Source: Pelobates cultripes (taxonomy: Eukaryota > Chordata > Amphibia > Anura > Pelobatidae). From it: a stretch of 64,000 nucleotides of DNA. Positions within the stretch are counted from its first letter, which is position 1. The number at the start of each line of letters is the position of its first letter. The DNA is taken from assembly GCA_933207985.1 (NCBI GenBank), contig OW240916.1, positions 298,471,582 through 298,535,581 of the forward strand. The letters are read 5' to 3'. Positions 21,148-30,850 of this stretch are shown here, one piece after another. The notes under the pieces are model-generated. The model saw only the letters and a list, made by a program, of their open reading frames with translations. It searched no databases and had not been told where the DNA came from. The position numbers and the translations under genes were made by a program.

Positions 21148-21334
21148 GCCCCTGTTACCCTTTCTACAGCTCTTGCCCTCTCCCAAGCCCCTTTTCAACC
21201 CCTGTGCCCCCTTTAAGCCCCTGTGCCACCCTCTACAGCCCCTGTGTTTCCCCCGTCCCCTCCCTCCTCCCCTACAGCCTCTGTGTCCGCCCCCTTTGCA
21301 GCTCTTGTGTCTCCCCTCTACAGCCCCTTGACAG
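21148..21334. repeat. C-rich minisatellite, right part
   Basis: Same CTACAGCCCCTGTG units as 17985-18347, separated from them by the LTR and its nested CR1. Confidence 0.8.
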
Positions 21335-21410
21335 TAAGAGGGGGACCTCCATGATATTAGGCAGGTGGTTTTAATGTTGTATGCTGTAGCTGATCAGTGT
21401 ATACCCTTAA
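21335..21410 (+). mobile_element. Tc1-like transposon 3'-end fragment
   Basis: AGAGGGGGACCTCCATGATA followed by TTAGGCAGGTGGTTTTAATG and TGATCAGTGTATA resembles the end of a widespread vertebrate Tc1-like transposase gene plus its 3' flank (the usual C-terminal peptide RGGPTQY maps to GAGGGGGACC). Only the last 75 bp remain. Confidence 0.6.
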
Positions 21411-23178
21411 CTAGTGTTTCCTTAACATGTTGTTTTGTGGAAGGTCTATTAACGGCACCAATAAAAACTGACTTCACCCAGAAGTATGCTATAAAAATAT
21501 TTTCATACTTATGCAGCTTGTTGGGTGTGTTTGTGACAAATTTACTATATAACTATGCCAGTGCTGGGCTATTCTAAAAAAGAACTTAGAAGGGACACAG
21601 ACTGACAGATCAAATGTGTTAAACAGGCACTGCAGGCAGGAGATGGCACATTGACTTTTTATGCATTATGTACATAATGCATTAAGAAATTCAGAAATCA
21701 ATTAAATAAAAAGTAATACAAACTATAAGAGGTATAAACATACAAAGTTTGTGTATTTGATGGGTGTGCAGCTACCGCAATGAGTTCTCACCAAACCAGG
21801 AAATTACTCAGCTCACTTAACTTTCTAGAGCATTTCTGAGATCATCCCGCAAATGCATGCCATCATGCCATCATGTGCAGCAGCATTTTAAGTCAAACAG
21901 AAAAACACTACAGGTTGGGAGGGAAAGTAGAACATTTGGGATTGAAACATTTTATTAATATAACTGCGAGATTCCTAAAAAAAGAGAGAGACACATTATT
22001 ACTGCGTTATAGATGTACTTCAGAATAACACATTCTGATAATGCTGGACTTGCTTCCACAATGTGTGAAAGGAAAACACTAGGGCAATAATTGGGCAACA
22101 TTTCTAAAGTTTGCGACAGTAAATATCACAACCAATGGCTGCTAGGCTCCCATTGGAGTCATGTAATAAATAGAGCTAATTAAAGTGAAGTCAAAGATCA
22201 GAGTAAATGAAGCATAAGTCAGACAAGCGAAAGGTAAGACTCAAAAGAACGAGGCTCCTACACACTCTCTCTCTAACCGAACATGAACTGAACATCCTGA
22301 AGTATATATATATATATATATATATATATTTTTGTGGATAGTGCTGTGGTCTGATCAAGCAGTGTCTGGATACTTTGTTATCAAATAAATCAATACCAAC
22401 ACTGGTACAGCCAGATATCTAAAGTTCTATCTTGGACATTCAAAGTATGCACAGAAGTAGTTATTCAGAGCATGTTTTACAAAGTAAAGATCTGTGATAT
22501 AATCTAATCTCAAAATGTTAGTTTAATTAAATGTCTAATGCTATTGATTTCTTAAAGGGATTAGAGTCCCTTGACTTCAATTACCTTTGAAGTATTTAAC
22601 CCCTTAAAGCCCAAGGCTATTTGGAGATGTAACATAACGCCAGTACATTTCTGCACTTTTGCCATGCATTAATTTAACCACAATTCCACCCTTTCTATTT
22701 AGGTGCATCTATCTATCTATCTATATGGCAGATTGGGCTTTCTTTTGACACCCTATATGTACGCATAACACAATATTAAATATGAATAAAATATTATAAA
22801 ATGGAATACAATTTTTTTTTAAGAACTATTTTTTTTTAGTTTTACATTTAATAATTTCTACACACCAAGCGCAAGTAAAAAAAAATGAACTCAAAATAGA
22901 TTCCATCAATTACCATCAATTACCATTAATTTTATATAAAGTTATAAGAAAGCGAACGCTAAAACTTCGCAAAAACGCCACACAAAATGATATATTTGTA
23001 GAAAGTACATTCCTCAGACTATTAAACTAGATCATTTTGATACTTTACATATAACAATTTTATTACAAACCTAGGTCAAAATATTTAATAGTTTGTGGGG
23101 GGTTTTTCACATTTGCTTCATTTTGAGAAAATTCCCTAATTATTTCAGTACCACTTCTGTAAACACCTCCTATTTGTA
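21411..23178. other. Unrecognised AT-rich DNA
   Basis: Holds a (TA)n tract at 22303-22330, a short (ATCT)n at 22708-22726 and a TTAACCCCTTAA-type dyad near 22598 seen in many frog repeats. No coding region recognised. Confidence 0.45.
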
Positions 23179-23409
23179 ACAAAAGAAAAATCCTAAAAGC
23201 CGTTTATCCGAGAGGCGAGGACCCGAGTCTTGCTTAGGTAGCAAATCCCAAAATGCCAGCCAAAGGTTTTACCCATACATAATATAAGCAACTTAAGGAT
23301 AGGTAATTACAAATATTAAAAACCTTTATTAGATATAGACACTTAATACTACTGTGTTCATACAAGGTTCTTACCTCTAGGATACTGGCTTTTAGGATTT
23401 TTCTTTTGT
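23179..23409. mobile_element. 231-bp MITE with 23-bp perfect TIRs
   Basis: ACAAAAGAAAAATCCTAAAA GCC at 23179-23201 is repeated as its exact reverse complement at 23387-23409. The interior is non-coding. Flanks suggest a TA or short AT-rich target, but the duplication is not clear, so superfamily is open. Confidence 0.8.
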
Positions 23410-23571
23410 AATATTTATCTAACTGGGTTATGCCCTAACTTTTTAACCATCTAGTCCAAATTTTGACTTCAAGGTTAGGTTATTCTGACCTTCCAGTCAT
23501 TTCCCTTTTTTTTGACCTCCTATTTGTATTCTGCTACTGTTCTCAATTACAGTGATACCCTACAAGTCTAC

Positions 23572-23795
23572 TGTGACGAAAGTGACCTCGCCACTGGTTT
23601 TTGGAGGGGCCTGTTTGCCAGCCTCCTGCCCTGCGACTATGGCCCTGGGTTGTATTGCCCTTTAAGGAACTGATTTGGGCATATTGTATTTTATTATGCT
23701 GCTGCTGGCCCTTTAAGAACCACCTGGGACATACTGTGGAGTTACTGGGTGGCCACCATTTCATGTATCAGAGGCACATGGTCAGTAGCTAGGGC
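23572..23795 (+). mobile_element. Gypsy-type LTR, 5' fragment
   Basis: TGTGACGAAAGTGACCTCGC followed by CACTGGTTTTTGGAGGGGCC is the start of the LTR family at 18348 (and, reversed, 16005-17019). It is cut off after about 220 bp, directly against the end of the L1 fragment. Two GGCCCTTTAAGAA / TGCCCTTTAAGGA blocks inside look like an internal duplication. Confidence 0.75.
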
Positions 23796-25355
23796 GTGTC
23801 GCGGGTCTCGATCCTCTTGCGGTGTTTGAAAATATAGTTGCGTGTCAGTTGAGTGACAAGAGGTCGGCACTCACTCAAATTATGTGTTAGTGCTGCTAGA
23901 CAGAAGTAGGTGAGTGGGGGGGAGGAGGGTAATAGCGGGAGTGTACTCCCTATGCCAGCGTGCATCCGAAGGTAAGGGGATGCGTCCCTAGGAGTATGGT
24001 ATTTGTGTCAGTGTGAGAGATAAATAGCAAAAAGAAAAACATCAAATATAAAACAGAGAACAGAGCGAGGCAAAAAGAGCGAAAGCAGTGTAAGCCATAT
24101 AACTGGCAACAACATATAGAAATATAAATATAAAGTAAAGTCACTGGTTTCAGTCCGTGGCCGTTCAGGGCACAGCAGTTGTGGCGGAATCTTCCCGCAT
24201 AGTAGCAGGAACAAACGGGCGAACCCTATTGGGGTCCCAGGCGATCGGCCGTGGAACCGGAGCAGAGGTCTGCGATCCCTCCGGAGTGGTTGGAAGCCCG
24301 AGGGTCTGCAGCGTGCTGGGTATTTCTTCCGCCCCCAGTACTTTCATTGTCCCGGATTCTTGGGTGATCAGAAGGCTCCTTGGCGTTCCCCACCTGTAAG
24401 GCACCTGGAATTTTGTGAGTATTGACGTTAGTGGTTTCAGGGATCTCCTCCACTCTAAGGTTGCTCTAGAGAGGTCCGGAAAGAAAGTCAATTGGTGTTC
24501 CTCAAAAGAGAAGGGCGATTTGTTACGAGTGGCCGCCATGAACGCCTGTTTGTCAAGGCTGTTTCTAAAGTGGATTATGACGTCCCGATACCCTCCTGTG
24601 GCATTTGTAGGTGGCGCTGGGAGTCTGTAGCTGCCGTCTAGGTGCATGGTTTTGGCTTGTTTGGCTGAAAATAGTTGGGTCAAGAGCCTCCGGATTAGGT
24701 GAGGCAGTTCCGCTGTGGTAACTGTATCAGGTAGGCCGCGGATCTTTACATTTTTCCAGTGCCTACTATCCTCTGCTGCGGCCATGCGGTGCTGAATCTT
24801 AGCTTGTTCGCCTTTCAGGGCGGCGAGTTCTCGCTCAAGTGTTGTGAGCCTTGTCTCGTGGCCTGCAGTTGTTACCTCCGTGTCATGGAGGCAAGCTGAG
24901 ACTCCTTTAATTTCATCCCGGAATGTGGAGATGTCTGTGGCGATGTTACGACGTAGTTCGTCTAGGAGGGACTTTAGGGTGTTCTCCGTCACCGGTTCCC
25001 CAGGTCGTCGGTCAGACCGTTTGTCAGGTCTTTTACTGTGTGCTGGTGCCTCCAGGTCTCTCAGATCGGTGAGGGAAGCTTCGCTGGATGAGCACGACGG
25101 CCCATCTGTGAGAGGCGCCATGTCAGGCCTCATAGAGCCCTGAGGCCTCCAAAGGAGATCGCCGATATCGGCGGTTGTCAGGGGTTTATCAGCCCGATAT
25201 TTTTTGACTTGCGCCCCATCGTGGCTACAAGCTGTAGCCCGGCTGTGGTCCAAATTTTCAGGGTAAAACTTGTTTTTTTTGCTCTTTTGGCTATTGTGAA
25301 GTCAGAGCTCTTGCAGGACGCGTCCGTTCGCTTAGGCAGCTGGCTCCGCCCTCTT
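23796..25355 (-). mobile_element. L1-type LINE, 5' fragment (5'UTR, ORF1, spacer)
   Basis: On the minus strand it begins near GAGGGCGGAGCCAGCTGCC, runs through a short 5' leader, carries ORF1 (25253-24165) and about 370 bp of downstream spacer, then ends abruptly at the LTR fragment before any ORF2. Most LINE copies lose their 5' end; this one kept the 5' end and lost everything 3' of the inter-ORF spacer. A CA array abuts the 5' side. Confidence 0.7.
24165..25253 (-). CDS. L1 ORF1 protein (RNA-binding chaperone), intact frame
   Basis: A 362-codon frame without stops. Residues about 90-165 form a heptad-rich coiled coil (TLKSLLDELRRN, ETRLTTLERELAALKGEQAK). Residues about 166-241 match the L1 ORF1p RRM, opening HWKNVKIRGLPDTV and including YRDVIIHFRNSLDKQAFM. 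Residues about 245-320 match the C-terminal domain (FSFEEHQLTFFPDLSRATLE, then PRSLLITQ). In the L1 family ORF1p trimerises and coats LINE RNA. Start choice: the annotated Met is the first in the open frame, but MGRKSKNIG at 25219 in another frame looks like the usual amino terminus of amphibian L1 ORF1, so a 1-2 base shift near 25185-25205 has probably replaced the true start. No ORF2 is linked, so it cannot retrotranspose alone. Whether it is expressed is unknown. Confidence 0.85.
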   Translation of the reverse strand: MDHSRATACSHDGAQVKKYRADKPLTTADIGDLLWRPQGSMRPDMAPLTDGPSCSSSEASLTDLRDLEAPAHSKRPDKRSDRRPGEPVTENTLKSLLDELRRNIATDISTFRDEIKGVSACLHDTEVTTAGHETRLTTLERELAALKGEQAKIQHRMAAAEDSRHWKNVKIRGLPDTVTTAELPHLIRRLLTQLFSAKQAKTMHLDGSYRLPAPPTNATGGYRDVIIHFRNSLDKQAFMAATRNKSPFSFEEHQLTFFPDLSRATLEWRRSLKPLTSILTKFQVPYRWGTPRSLLITQESGTMKVLGAEEIPSTLQTLGLPTTPEGSQTSAPVPRPIAWDPNRVRPFVPATMREDSATTAVP

Positions 25356-25688
25356 TTACACAGATATTTATGCACATTAACACACAGATGCATATAAATA
25401 CACCAACACATGCACACAAATTCATATAGACACCGACACATACACACATAGATACACACCGACAGATACACACATGCACCCTGATGCACACACAAATTGA
25501 TACATGCCCACACCATGACACAGATACACACTGACATAAAAACACACCCCTGACACACAGATGCACATACACAGATGTGTGCATGCACACAAACACAGAA
25601 GCATACTGACATATATATACACACAGATGCACTCCCTGACACACACACACACTCATATACATACTCATACACATGCACATACAAACAC

Positions 25689-25719
<31 letters not shown>

Positions 25720-25726
25720 ATCTCAT

Positions 25727-25757
<31 letters not shown>

Positions 25758-25853
25758 CATACTCATACACACACTCATACTCATACACTCAATCTCATAC
25801 ACACACTCACTCACACACATACTCACACACAAACACACACTCACACACAAATG
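25356..25853. repeat. CA-rich minisatellite/microsatellite
   Basis: Imperfect ACACAGATGCACATACAC units grade into pure (AC)n at 25690-25755. Every long frame across it (both strands) is low-complexity THTHTH or CVCVCV peptide and is not a gene. Confidence 0.9.
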
Positions 25854-26160
25854 ATTTTTTTATATCTCTAGCCACCCTCCTGTTAGCTTACCTTATGTGC
25901 CAGGAGGGTGACTTGGAGTCCTGCTGCTGCTGTGGGAGTGAGGTGTCTGAAGCTCTTCATGCTCCTCTCCACTCATGCTGTGGCTGCCTCCTCTCCCTTC
26001 TGCGCTGTCTCCCTGCAGGATACTGGGAGGAAGTGACAGGCTGTCGCGGCACTCGACCAGGTCCCTATTGAGTAGTAATGTTTCCCCGGTGCTATAACCA
26101 TTCCGCGGCACCCCTCTTTGCCCCCCTGGGGTACCGCGAGACACAGTTTGGGAACCACTG
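25854..26160 (-). mobile_element. hAT element terminus, fragment
   Basis: On the minus strand it starts CAGTGGTTCCCAAACTGTGT, then GCGGTACCCC, a classical hAT (Charlie-like) terminus. The GC-rich subterminal part runs back to the CA array, which may be the interior. The opposite terminus was not found, because the L1 fragment begins on the other side. Confidence 0.7.
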
Positions 26161-26698
26161 GTCTACATCCTTATTTTATTGTTAATTACATAGCATTTTT
26201 TTCAACAGTAGACTTGCATTTGGTTTCGAAAATATGCGTTACTTATCTTGATTAGTTATCTGTTTTTCTTAAAATTCTAATGTTTATCCTTACCACAGTC
26301 TTTAATAAAATGTTCAATGACTCTTTGTACCATTTCTTCCCGGTTCTCACACCTTGACAGTTCTGTCAGCATAAAGAATGGTTTGGGAATTATGGAGTAA
26401 ATTATTAGACTGTCCTCTATACATCAGAGTAGACGTCTTCAAACACAGCAGAAGTTGACCTTGACAAGGCTTCTTAGGTGTCACAATTATCCTTTTTATA
26501 ACTAAAACTGTCACTGGTGTCTCAGCTCTATTCAGTTTGATAATCTAAAAATATCACAGAGTATAACTAGTTATATTTTTTCTGAGAATGTCATGTCTTG
26601 CAGATTAGTTTGTATACTTGTTTTTGGAGTGTTTGATGTAGAACTCTCACAGTAGAATGATTTTGTGTATGGGAGAGATTGAGACACACAAGATTATT
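26161..26698. other. Non-coding DNA, nothing recognised
   Basis: No frame above 60 codons, and no repeat ends seen. Confidence 0.5.
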
Positions 26699-26742
26699 CA
26701 CTAAAGTGAGAATTCAAGGTGAATTCAAAGTTAATTTCAAAA
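26699..26742. mobile_element. MITE terminus, TTCACTAAAGTGAGAATTC type
   Basis: TTCACTAAAGTGAGAATTCA matches the TIR of the fuller element at 35064-35214. Only one end remains, cut by the TTAAAGG element that follows. Confidence 0.6.
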
Positions 26743-27190
26743 TTAAAGGAATACTATAGGCATTAAAACAACTTTAGCTTAAAGCGGCACTGTCATAGCC
26801 GAATCCATGTTTTTTTTTTTTTAATCCCCCTCCTGACTCCGCTACATCTAATTGCCCCTCTATTCACCCCAAAATGCCCCTAGGCCCCCCATATTTTCTT
26901 ATCTTAATTTCGTGCCTGGACCTAGTGCCTGGGCACTGCCATCTTTGTGTGGACAGATGAAGTCCCTGTGGGACACATCATCTGCCCACACTAGATAGCG
27001 CTATGAAAACACTTGGGCATTCGCTATTGTCCGAAATTCAGACGAGAATTTCGTCTAATTATTCATTCGTCAGAATGACGAAGGAATGAATAGAAATTTC
27101 AGACAAACAAACACCGAATATCAGTGTTCGTTTGTTCGTTCATTCAATTTATTACAAGGAAGGAGCTACGGACTCGCAACACCCTTGTAA
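26743..27190 (+). mobile_element. T2/Kolobok-type ends leading into composite repeat
   Basis: TTAAAGGAATACTATAGG at 26743 is a T2-type start, and a second one, TTAAAGCGGCACTGTC, follows only 36 bp later, suggesting one element inserted in another. Downstream 27025-27185 is rich in GAATTTCGTCT / TTCGTTTGTTCG dyads. No matching right terminus was found before the CA array. Confidence 0.5.
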
Positions 27191-27479
27191 TATGTAAAAA
27201 TGGAAGCGGTAGGGAAGTGTGCTCCCCACCACTTCCTAAGCCCCCCATGTCCTCCCTCACTTTATGGGGGTCAATATGACCCCCATATTAGCATAAGGGA
27301 GATTGAAATCTCCCGAATGCCCCTACTCGCTATGCCGCTAAACAGTGAGGAGCTTGTGGCTGATCACTGTTGTAAAAAAAAAGCCCCCCCCCCTCTCCAA
27401 CAAATGGCAGGGCATCAATCAACTAGCAGAGGGGACTTAGTGTTCCTCCTGACCCTCCACCCGTACCCCTGGCCCCAAC

Positions 27480-27660
27480 CCATGAGCTGCAGATGCAGGG
27501 CCGTAAATGAAAATGGGGGAGGACCTATTGTCCCCCCCGGACCCACACCAATGAGCCATGAGGACAATAGGTCCCCCCATTTTAATTTAGGGCCCCACCC
27601 ACCACTCATGGATGGGGGCCACGGGGATGGCAATATCCCTTAGGGCCCCTACCCAATGCT
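27480..27660. repeat. GGACAATAGGTCCCCC units shared with 4560-5070
   Basis: Two to three units with GGGGGAGGACCTATTGTCCC, GGACAATAGGTCCCCCCATT and TTAGGGCCCCACCCACCACT. These match the 70-bp unit at 4560-5070, so both loci derive from one repeat family. The 27200-27643 plus frame is not a gene. Confidence 0.7.
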
Positions 27661-27827
27661 CATGTCCCCTGTTTAGTTGAATAGTCCCCATCTGTGGGGC
27701 ACGGATGGTGGCTCATGTGGGACAATATGTTCCCCACCCCGCTAATTAGTAGATGCCCCACCATTGGCCCATTTATTGTGGGGGCCGTGCTTTACTTATT
27801 TTTTATTTTTTTTATAACAGTGAGCAG

Positions 27828-28532
27828 CCACACACACACACACACACACACCACCCTCACTCACAGAACCCTGATACACACAGCACCCTCACACACTCAC
27901 AGCACCCGCACACACACAGCACCCTCTCACACACAACACACACACAGCACCCCCCCCACACACACAGCATCCTCACAAACACACACAGAACCCTCACACA
28001 CACAGCACCCTCACACACACATAGCACACTCACACACACAGGACCCTCACACACAGAGCACCCTCACACACACTGCACCCTCACAGACACTGCACCCTCA
28101 CACACAACACCCTCACAAACAATCACAGCACCCTCACACACAGCACCTTCACACACACACACACACACACACACACAGCACACAAACACACACAGGACCC
28201 TCACATACACAGCACCCTCAAACATACATAGCACACTCACACACACAGGACCCTCACACACACAGCACCCTCACACACACTGCACCCTCAAAGAAACTGC
28301 ACCCTCACACACAGCATCCTCACACACACTTACAGCACCCTCACAAACAGCACCTTCACAGACACACACAAACACACACACACACACACACACTCACAGC
28401 ACCCTCACATACACAGCACACTCACAGCACCCCACACACACAGCACCCTCACACTCACAGCACACACACACACACAATCCATATATACACTCTGAATCCT
28501 CTACACACACTCAATCTCCCACACATACAGTG
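27828..28532. repeat. 700-bp CA-rich minisatellite (CACAGCACCCTCACA units)
   Basis: About 35 units of 17-26 bp built on CACACACAGCACCCTCACAC with variants ending AGGACCCTC or TGCACCCTC. A higher-order duplication is visible: 27985-28175 and 28190-28375 have the same order of variants. Two long overlapping frames of about 280 codons (27694-28536 and 27753-28598) are products of the array's lack of stops. Confidence 0.9.
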
Positions 28533-28746
28533 GTAAAACATTTTTATTCCTGTACAAATTGTGTTAAAGCAAGTATAAACTGTACACTAGTTTTATAATT
28601 GTTCACACTTATAGTATTGTTTAACTACCTTAGTGGCCACAAACAGGTTTATACTATTTTTAAAATATATTCTGTATATTAGTTTGTTCATGGATCTATT
28701 TTCATTGTATAATTTGTTTGTAAAAGGGAATCAAAAATGATGCACA

Positions 28747-29240
28747 TACTCTGGATCAAATGTTTAAGCGCCTTCCATGTTGAATGTAGAAAATGTTAAT
28801 GCTGGCCATGATAGAAATGTGTCAGAATACACAGTGCATCAGAGTTTGTAGTTGCACACTGGTCAAAGTACCTATGATGATCCACCACAGAAAGTGCCTT
28901 CAATGGGGACGTGAGTGTCAGAAGTGAACCATGAAGCAATGGAAGAAGGTTGCCTGGTTTGAAGAATCGTGTTTTCTTTTAGATCAGGTGGATAGTGTGT
29001 GCGTTGTTTGCCTGGGAAAGAGATGGCAACAGGATAAAGTCAGGCTGGCCAAGGCAGTGTTATGCTCTGGGCAATGTTCAGCTGGGAAACTTTGGGTCTT
29101 GACATTCATGTGGATATTAATTTGACATGTCCCACTTACATTGAAATGCTTGCAGACCATGATCATGGTAATGTTGTTCACGATTGGCAGTGGTCTTTTT
29201 CACATTTTTCATGTAGCAGCCTCGTGACTTGATCTTCACT
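28747..29240 (+). pseudogene. Tc1-like transposase relic
   Basis: The peptide WFEESCFLLDQVDSVCVV aligns with the W(S/F)(D/E)E(S/T)(R/C)F block that carries the second catalytic Asp region of Tc1 transposases, and the following DNA (GGCAGTGTTATGCTCTGGGC, then TGGGTCTTGACATTCATGTG) follows the GGGSVMLWAMF and LGPGIHVDV segments, but only across frame changes. Stops and shifts are frequent. Recognised from pattern; a protein search would confirm. Confidence 0.65.
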
Positions 29241-29321
29241 CTGACATGCATTTACATTTGTGAGACCTAATTTAGACAATATAAAGTAATTTAAACAATT
29301 GTAGGCTACCAAATTTTAAAA

Positions 29322-29366
29322 ATGGAAAAAAATGAAGGGATCTGAATAGTTTGTGAATGCACTGTG
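29322..29366 (+). mobile_element. DNA-transposon 3' terminus fragment
   Basis: GAAGGGATCTGAATAGTTTG TGAATGCACTGTGTATAT resembles the terminus of a common vertebrate Tc1-like family. It is followed by (TA)n and (GA)n. It may belong with the transposase relic at 28747-29240, but that link is inference. Confidence 0.45.
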
Positions 29367-29399
29367 TATATATATATATAAAGAAAGAGAGAGACACTG

Positions 29400-30078
29400 T
29401 ATCATCCTCTGTCTTCTGCCCTTCATTTCTGCGACTCCTGGCCAATATTTGGCAGGGATAACGAAGACTGAATTAGTCATTATTATTCACTAAAATGAAT
29501 CATAGTATTCAATCACTTCTTGTTTTCTGACCTTTTAAAATTGCCAAGATGTATTTTTTAAATTGTTACTGACAAAGTATACAAGTGATTTGTTTGTTAA
29601 AGATGGAAACTGGGAAGTCATAGGATGTGATGACAAAAGTATTGGCTATGTTATGGTAAGTGGGATCCAACTTTTATATTGGGGCCCAATATAAGGTTAT
29701 AGAAAACACCATATTTCACAAAATACAATGTATGAATGTTAGATCTTCTTGGTAATGGCTGCTATAATATACCACATGACTTCTGTATGTTTATTTGTTA
29801 AGCAACAATTTTATCGTGTCTGGTAATTACTTGAGCTCAACAAACAAATAGTGGCATTATTAAATACTAACTGATAACATAGGTTTCAGTAAACTTAAAA
29901 AAAGTAAGAACTTTAAAACTTAAATTAAAATTATAGGTGGAGCCATAGAGAGGGTGTGTTGTGTCATCACCAATGACAAGCACATTCACCCAAAGTGATC
30001 AGTTAGTTTATTGCTCTTCCAGGACAGGCCATGCGTAGAGTTATAGTGTGTAAGTGTGGGGTGGGGGGGGTGGGGTCT
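29400..30078. other. Non-coding DNA, nothing recognised
   Basis: AT-rich with no frame or repeat end that I can name. Confidence 0.45.
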
Positions 30079-30086
30079 GTATAGTG

Positions 30087-30222
30087 CAGGCATAGGCAAC
30101 CTTCGGCACTCCAGATGTTTTGGACTACACCTCCCATGATGCTTTACCAGCATTATGGGTGTAAGAGCATTATAGGGGATGTAGTCCACAACATCTGGAG
30201 TGCCAAAGGTTGCCTATCCCTG
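30087..30222. mobile_element. Complete 136-bp hAT MITE with perfect 8-bp TSD
   Basis: Left end CAGGCATAGGCAACCTTCGG with CACTCCAGATGTT; right end AACATCTGGAGTGCC with AAAGGTTGCCTATCCCTG. Target duplication GTATAGTG is identical at 30079-30086 and 30223-30230. The two arms are inverted over nearly their whole length (TACACCTCCCATGATGC against GGGGATGTAGT). A truncated sister is at 3236. The minus frame 29986-30189 crosses it and is spurious. Confidence 0.95.
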
Positions 30223-30299
30223 GTATAGTGTGTGTGAGAGGGATGAGAAGGGAGTGACTGAATAACTTGGTATAATATGTATATATTTTGTTTTCATTA

Positions 30300-30850
30300 A
30301 TTCTGAATGGAAAAATACTATTTTATTATTCCCCCTTGTGGTCCGCTGGTGTGTGGTGTCTCTGGTCGTGCTGTGGTATCTTTGGTTCTGTTGGATCCCG
30401 AGCTCTGTACTGTTGAAACATTGCCATGGTAACCCGAGGCAATGCTCAGAACCGCGCAGCTCCTCCTACAAGGGGTACCTTGAAGCCTCCCTCATCCTAC
30501 CCTTTCTGTCCGATTTCCCCACCGGTCACGAATTCTCCTGCTCTGCATTTTGGCCTGTCCGATGGCCAGTCAGGGTCTGCCCCCAGTATTTGTGCCTCTT
30601 AATGCAGGATGCCAGTGGGTGGGATAAAAGAGGGCATGGTCAGTTATGCAAATTGTGTCACTGTCAAAGTGGGCGAGGTCATACAGAAAGAGGTAGCCTT
30701 GTAATGAGGTGCTTGCGCTACAATTTTGTGGGGACTGTTCCCTCATGTTACCAAAAGTGGGACAACTGGGAACAAAGTTAGGATGACAGGTAAAGATCCT
30801 AAAAATGGGACTGCCCCACCATAATCGGGACAGTTGGTTGGCCTGTGTTA
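30300..30850. mobile_element. GC-rich repeat fragment with GGGACAGTTGG end
   Basis: Begins near CCCCCTTGTGGTCCGCTGG and ends ATAATCGGGACAGTTGG. The terminal GGGACAGTT / GGGACTGTTCCCTC motifs resemble the ends of the repeat at 5330-5775. An RFX-like TTGCCATGGTAAC lies at 30421-30433. The 147-codon plus frame 30338-30781 shows no domain, and I regard it as fortuitous. Boundaries uncertain. Confidence 0.4.

Noticed and set aside
24844..25143. 99-codon plus frame
   Set aside because: Antisense shadow of the L1 ORF1 on the minus strand.
23567..26168. GTCTAC at both sides as a target duplication of one large composite element
   Set aside because: Only six bases match, and the termini (an LTR start and a hAT end) belong to unrelated elements.
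27694..28598. Two overlapping frames of about 280 codons on the plus strand
   Set aside because: They translate the CA-rich minisatellite (repeated HTHTHT/STLTHT) and exist only because the array has no stops.
30338..30781. 147-codon plus frame as a host gene
   Set aside because: Falls in a GC-rich dispersed repeat, has no domain, and the composition is not gene-like.
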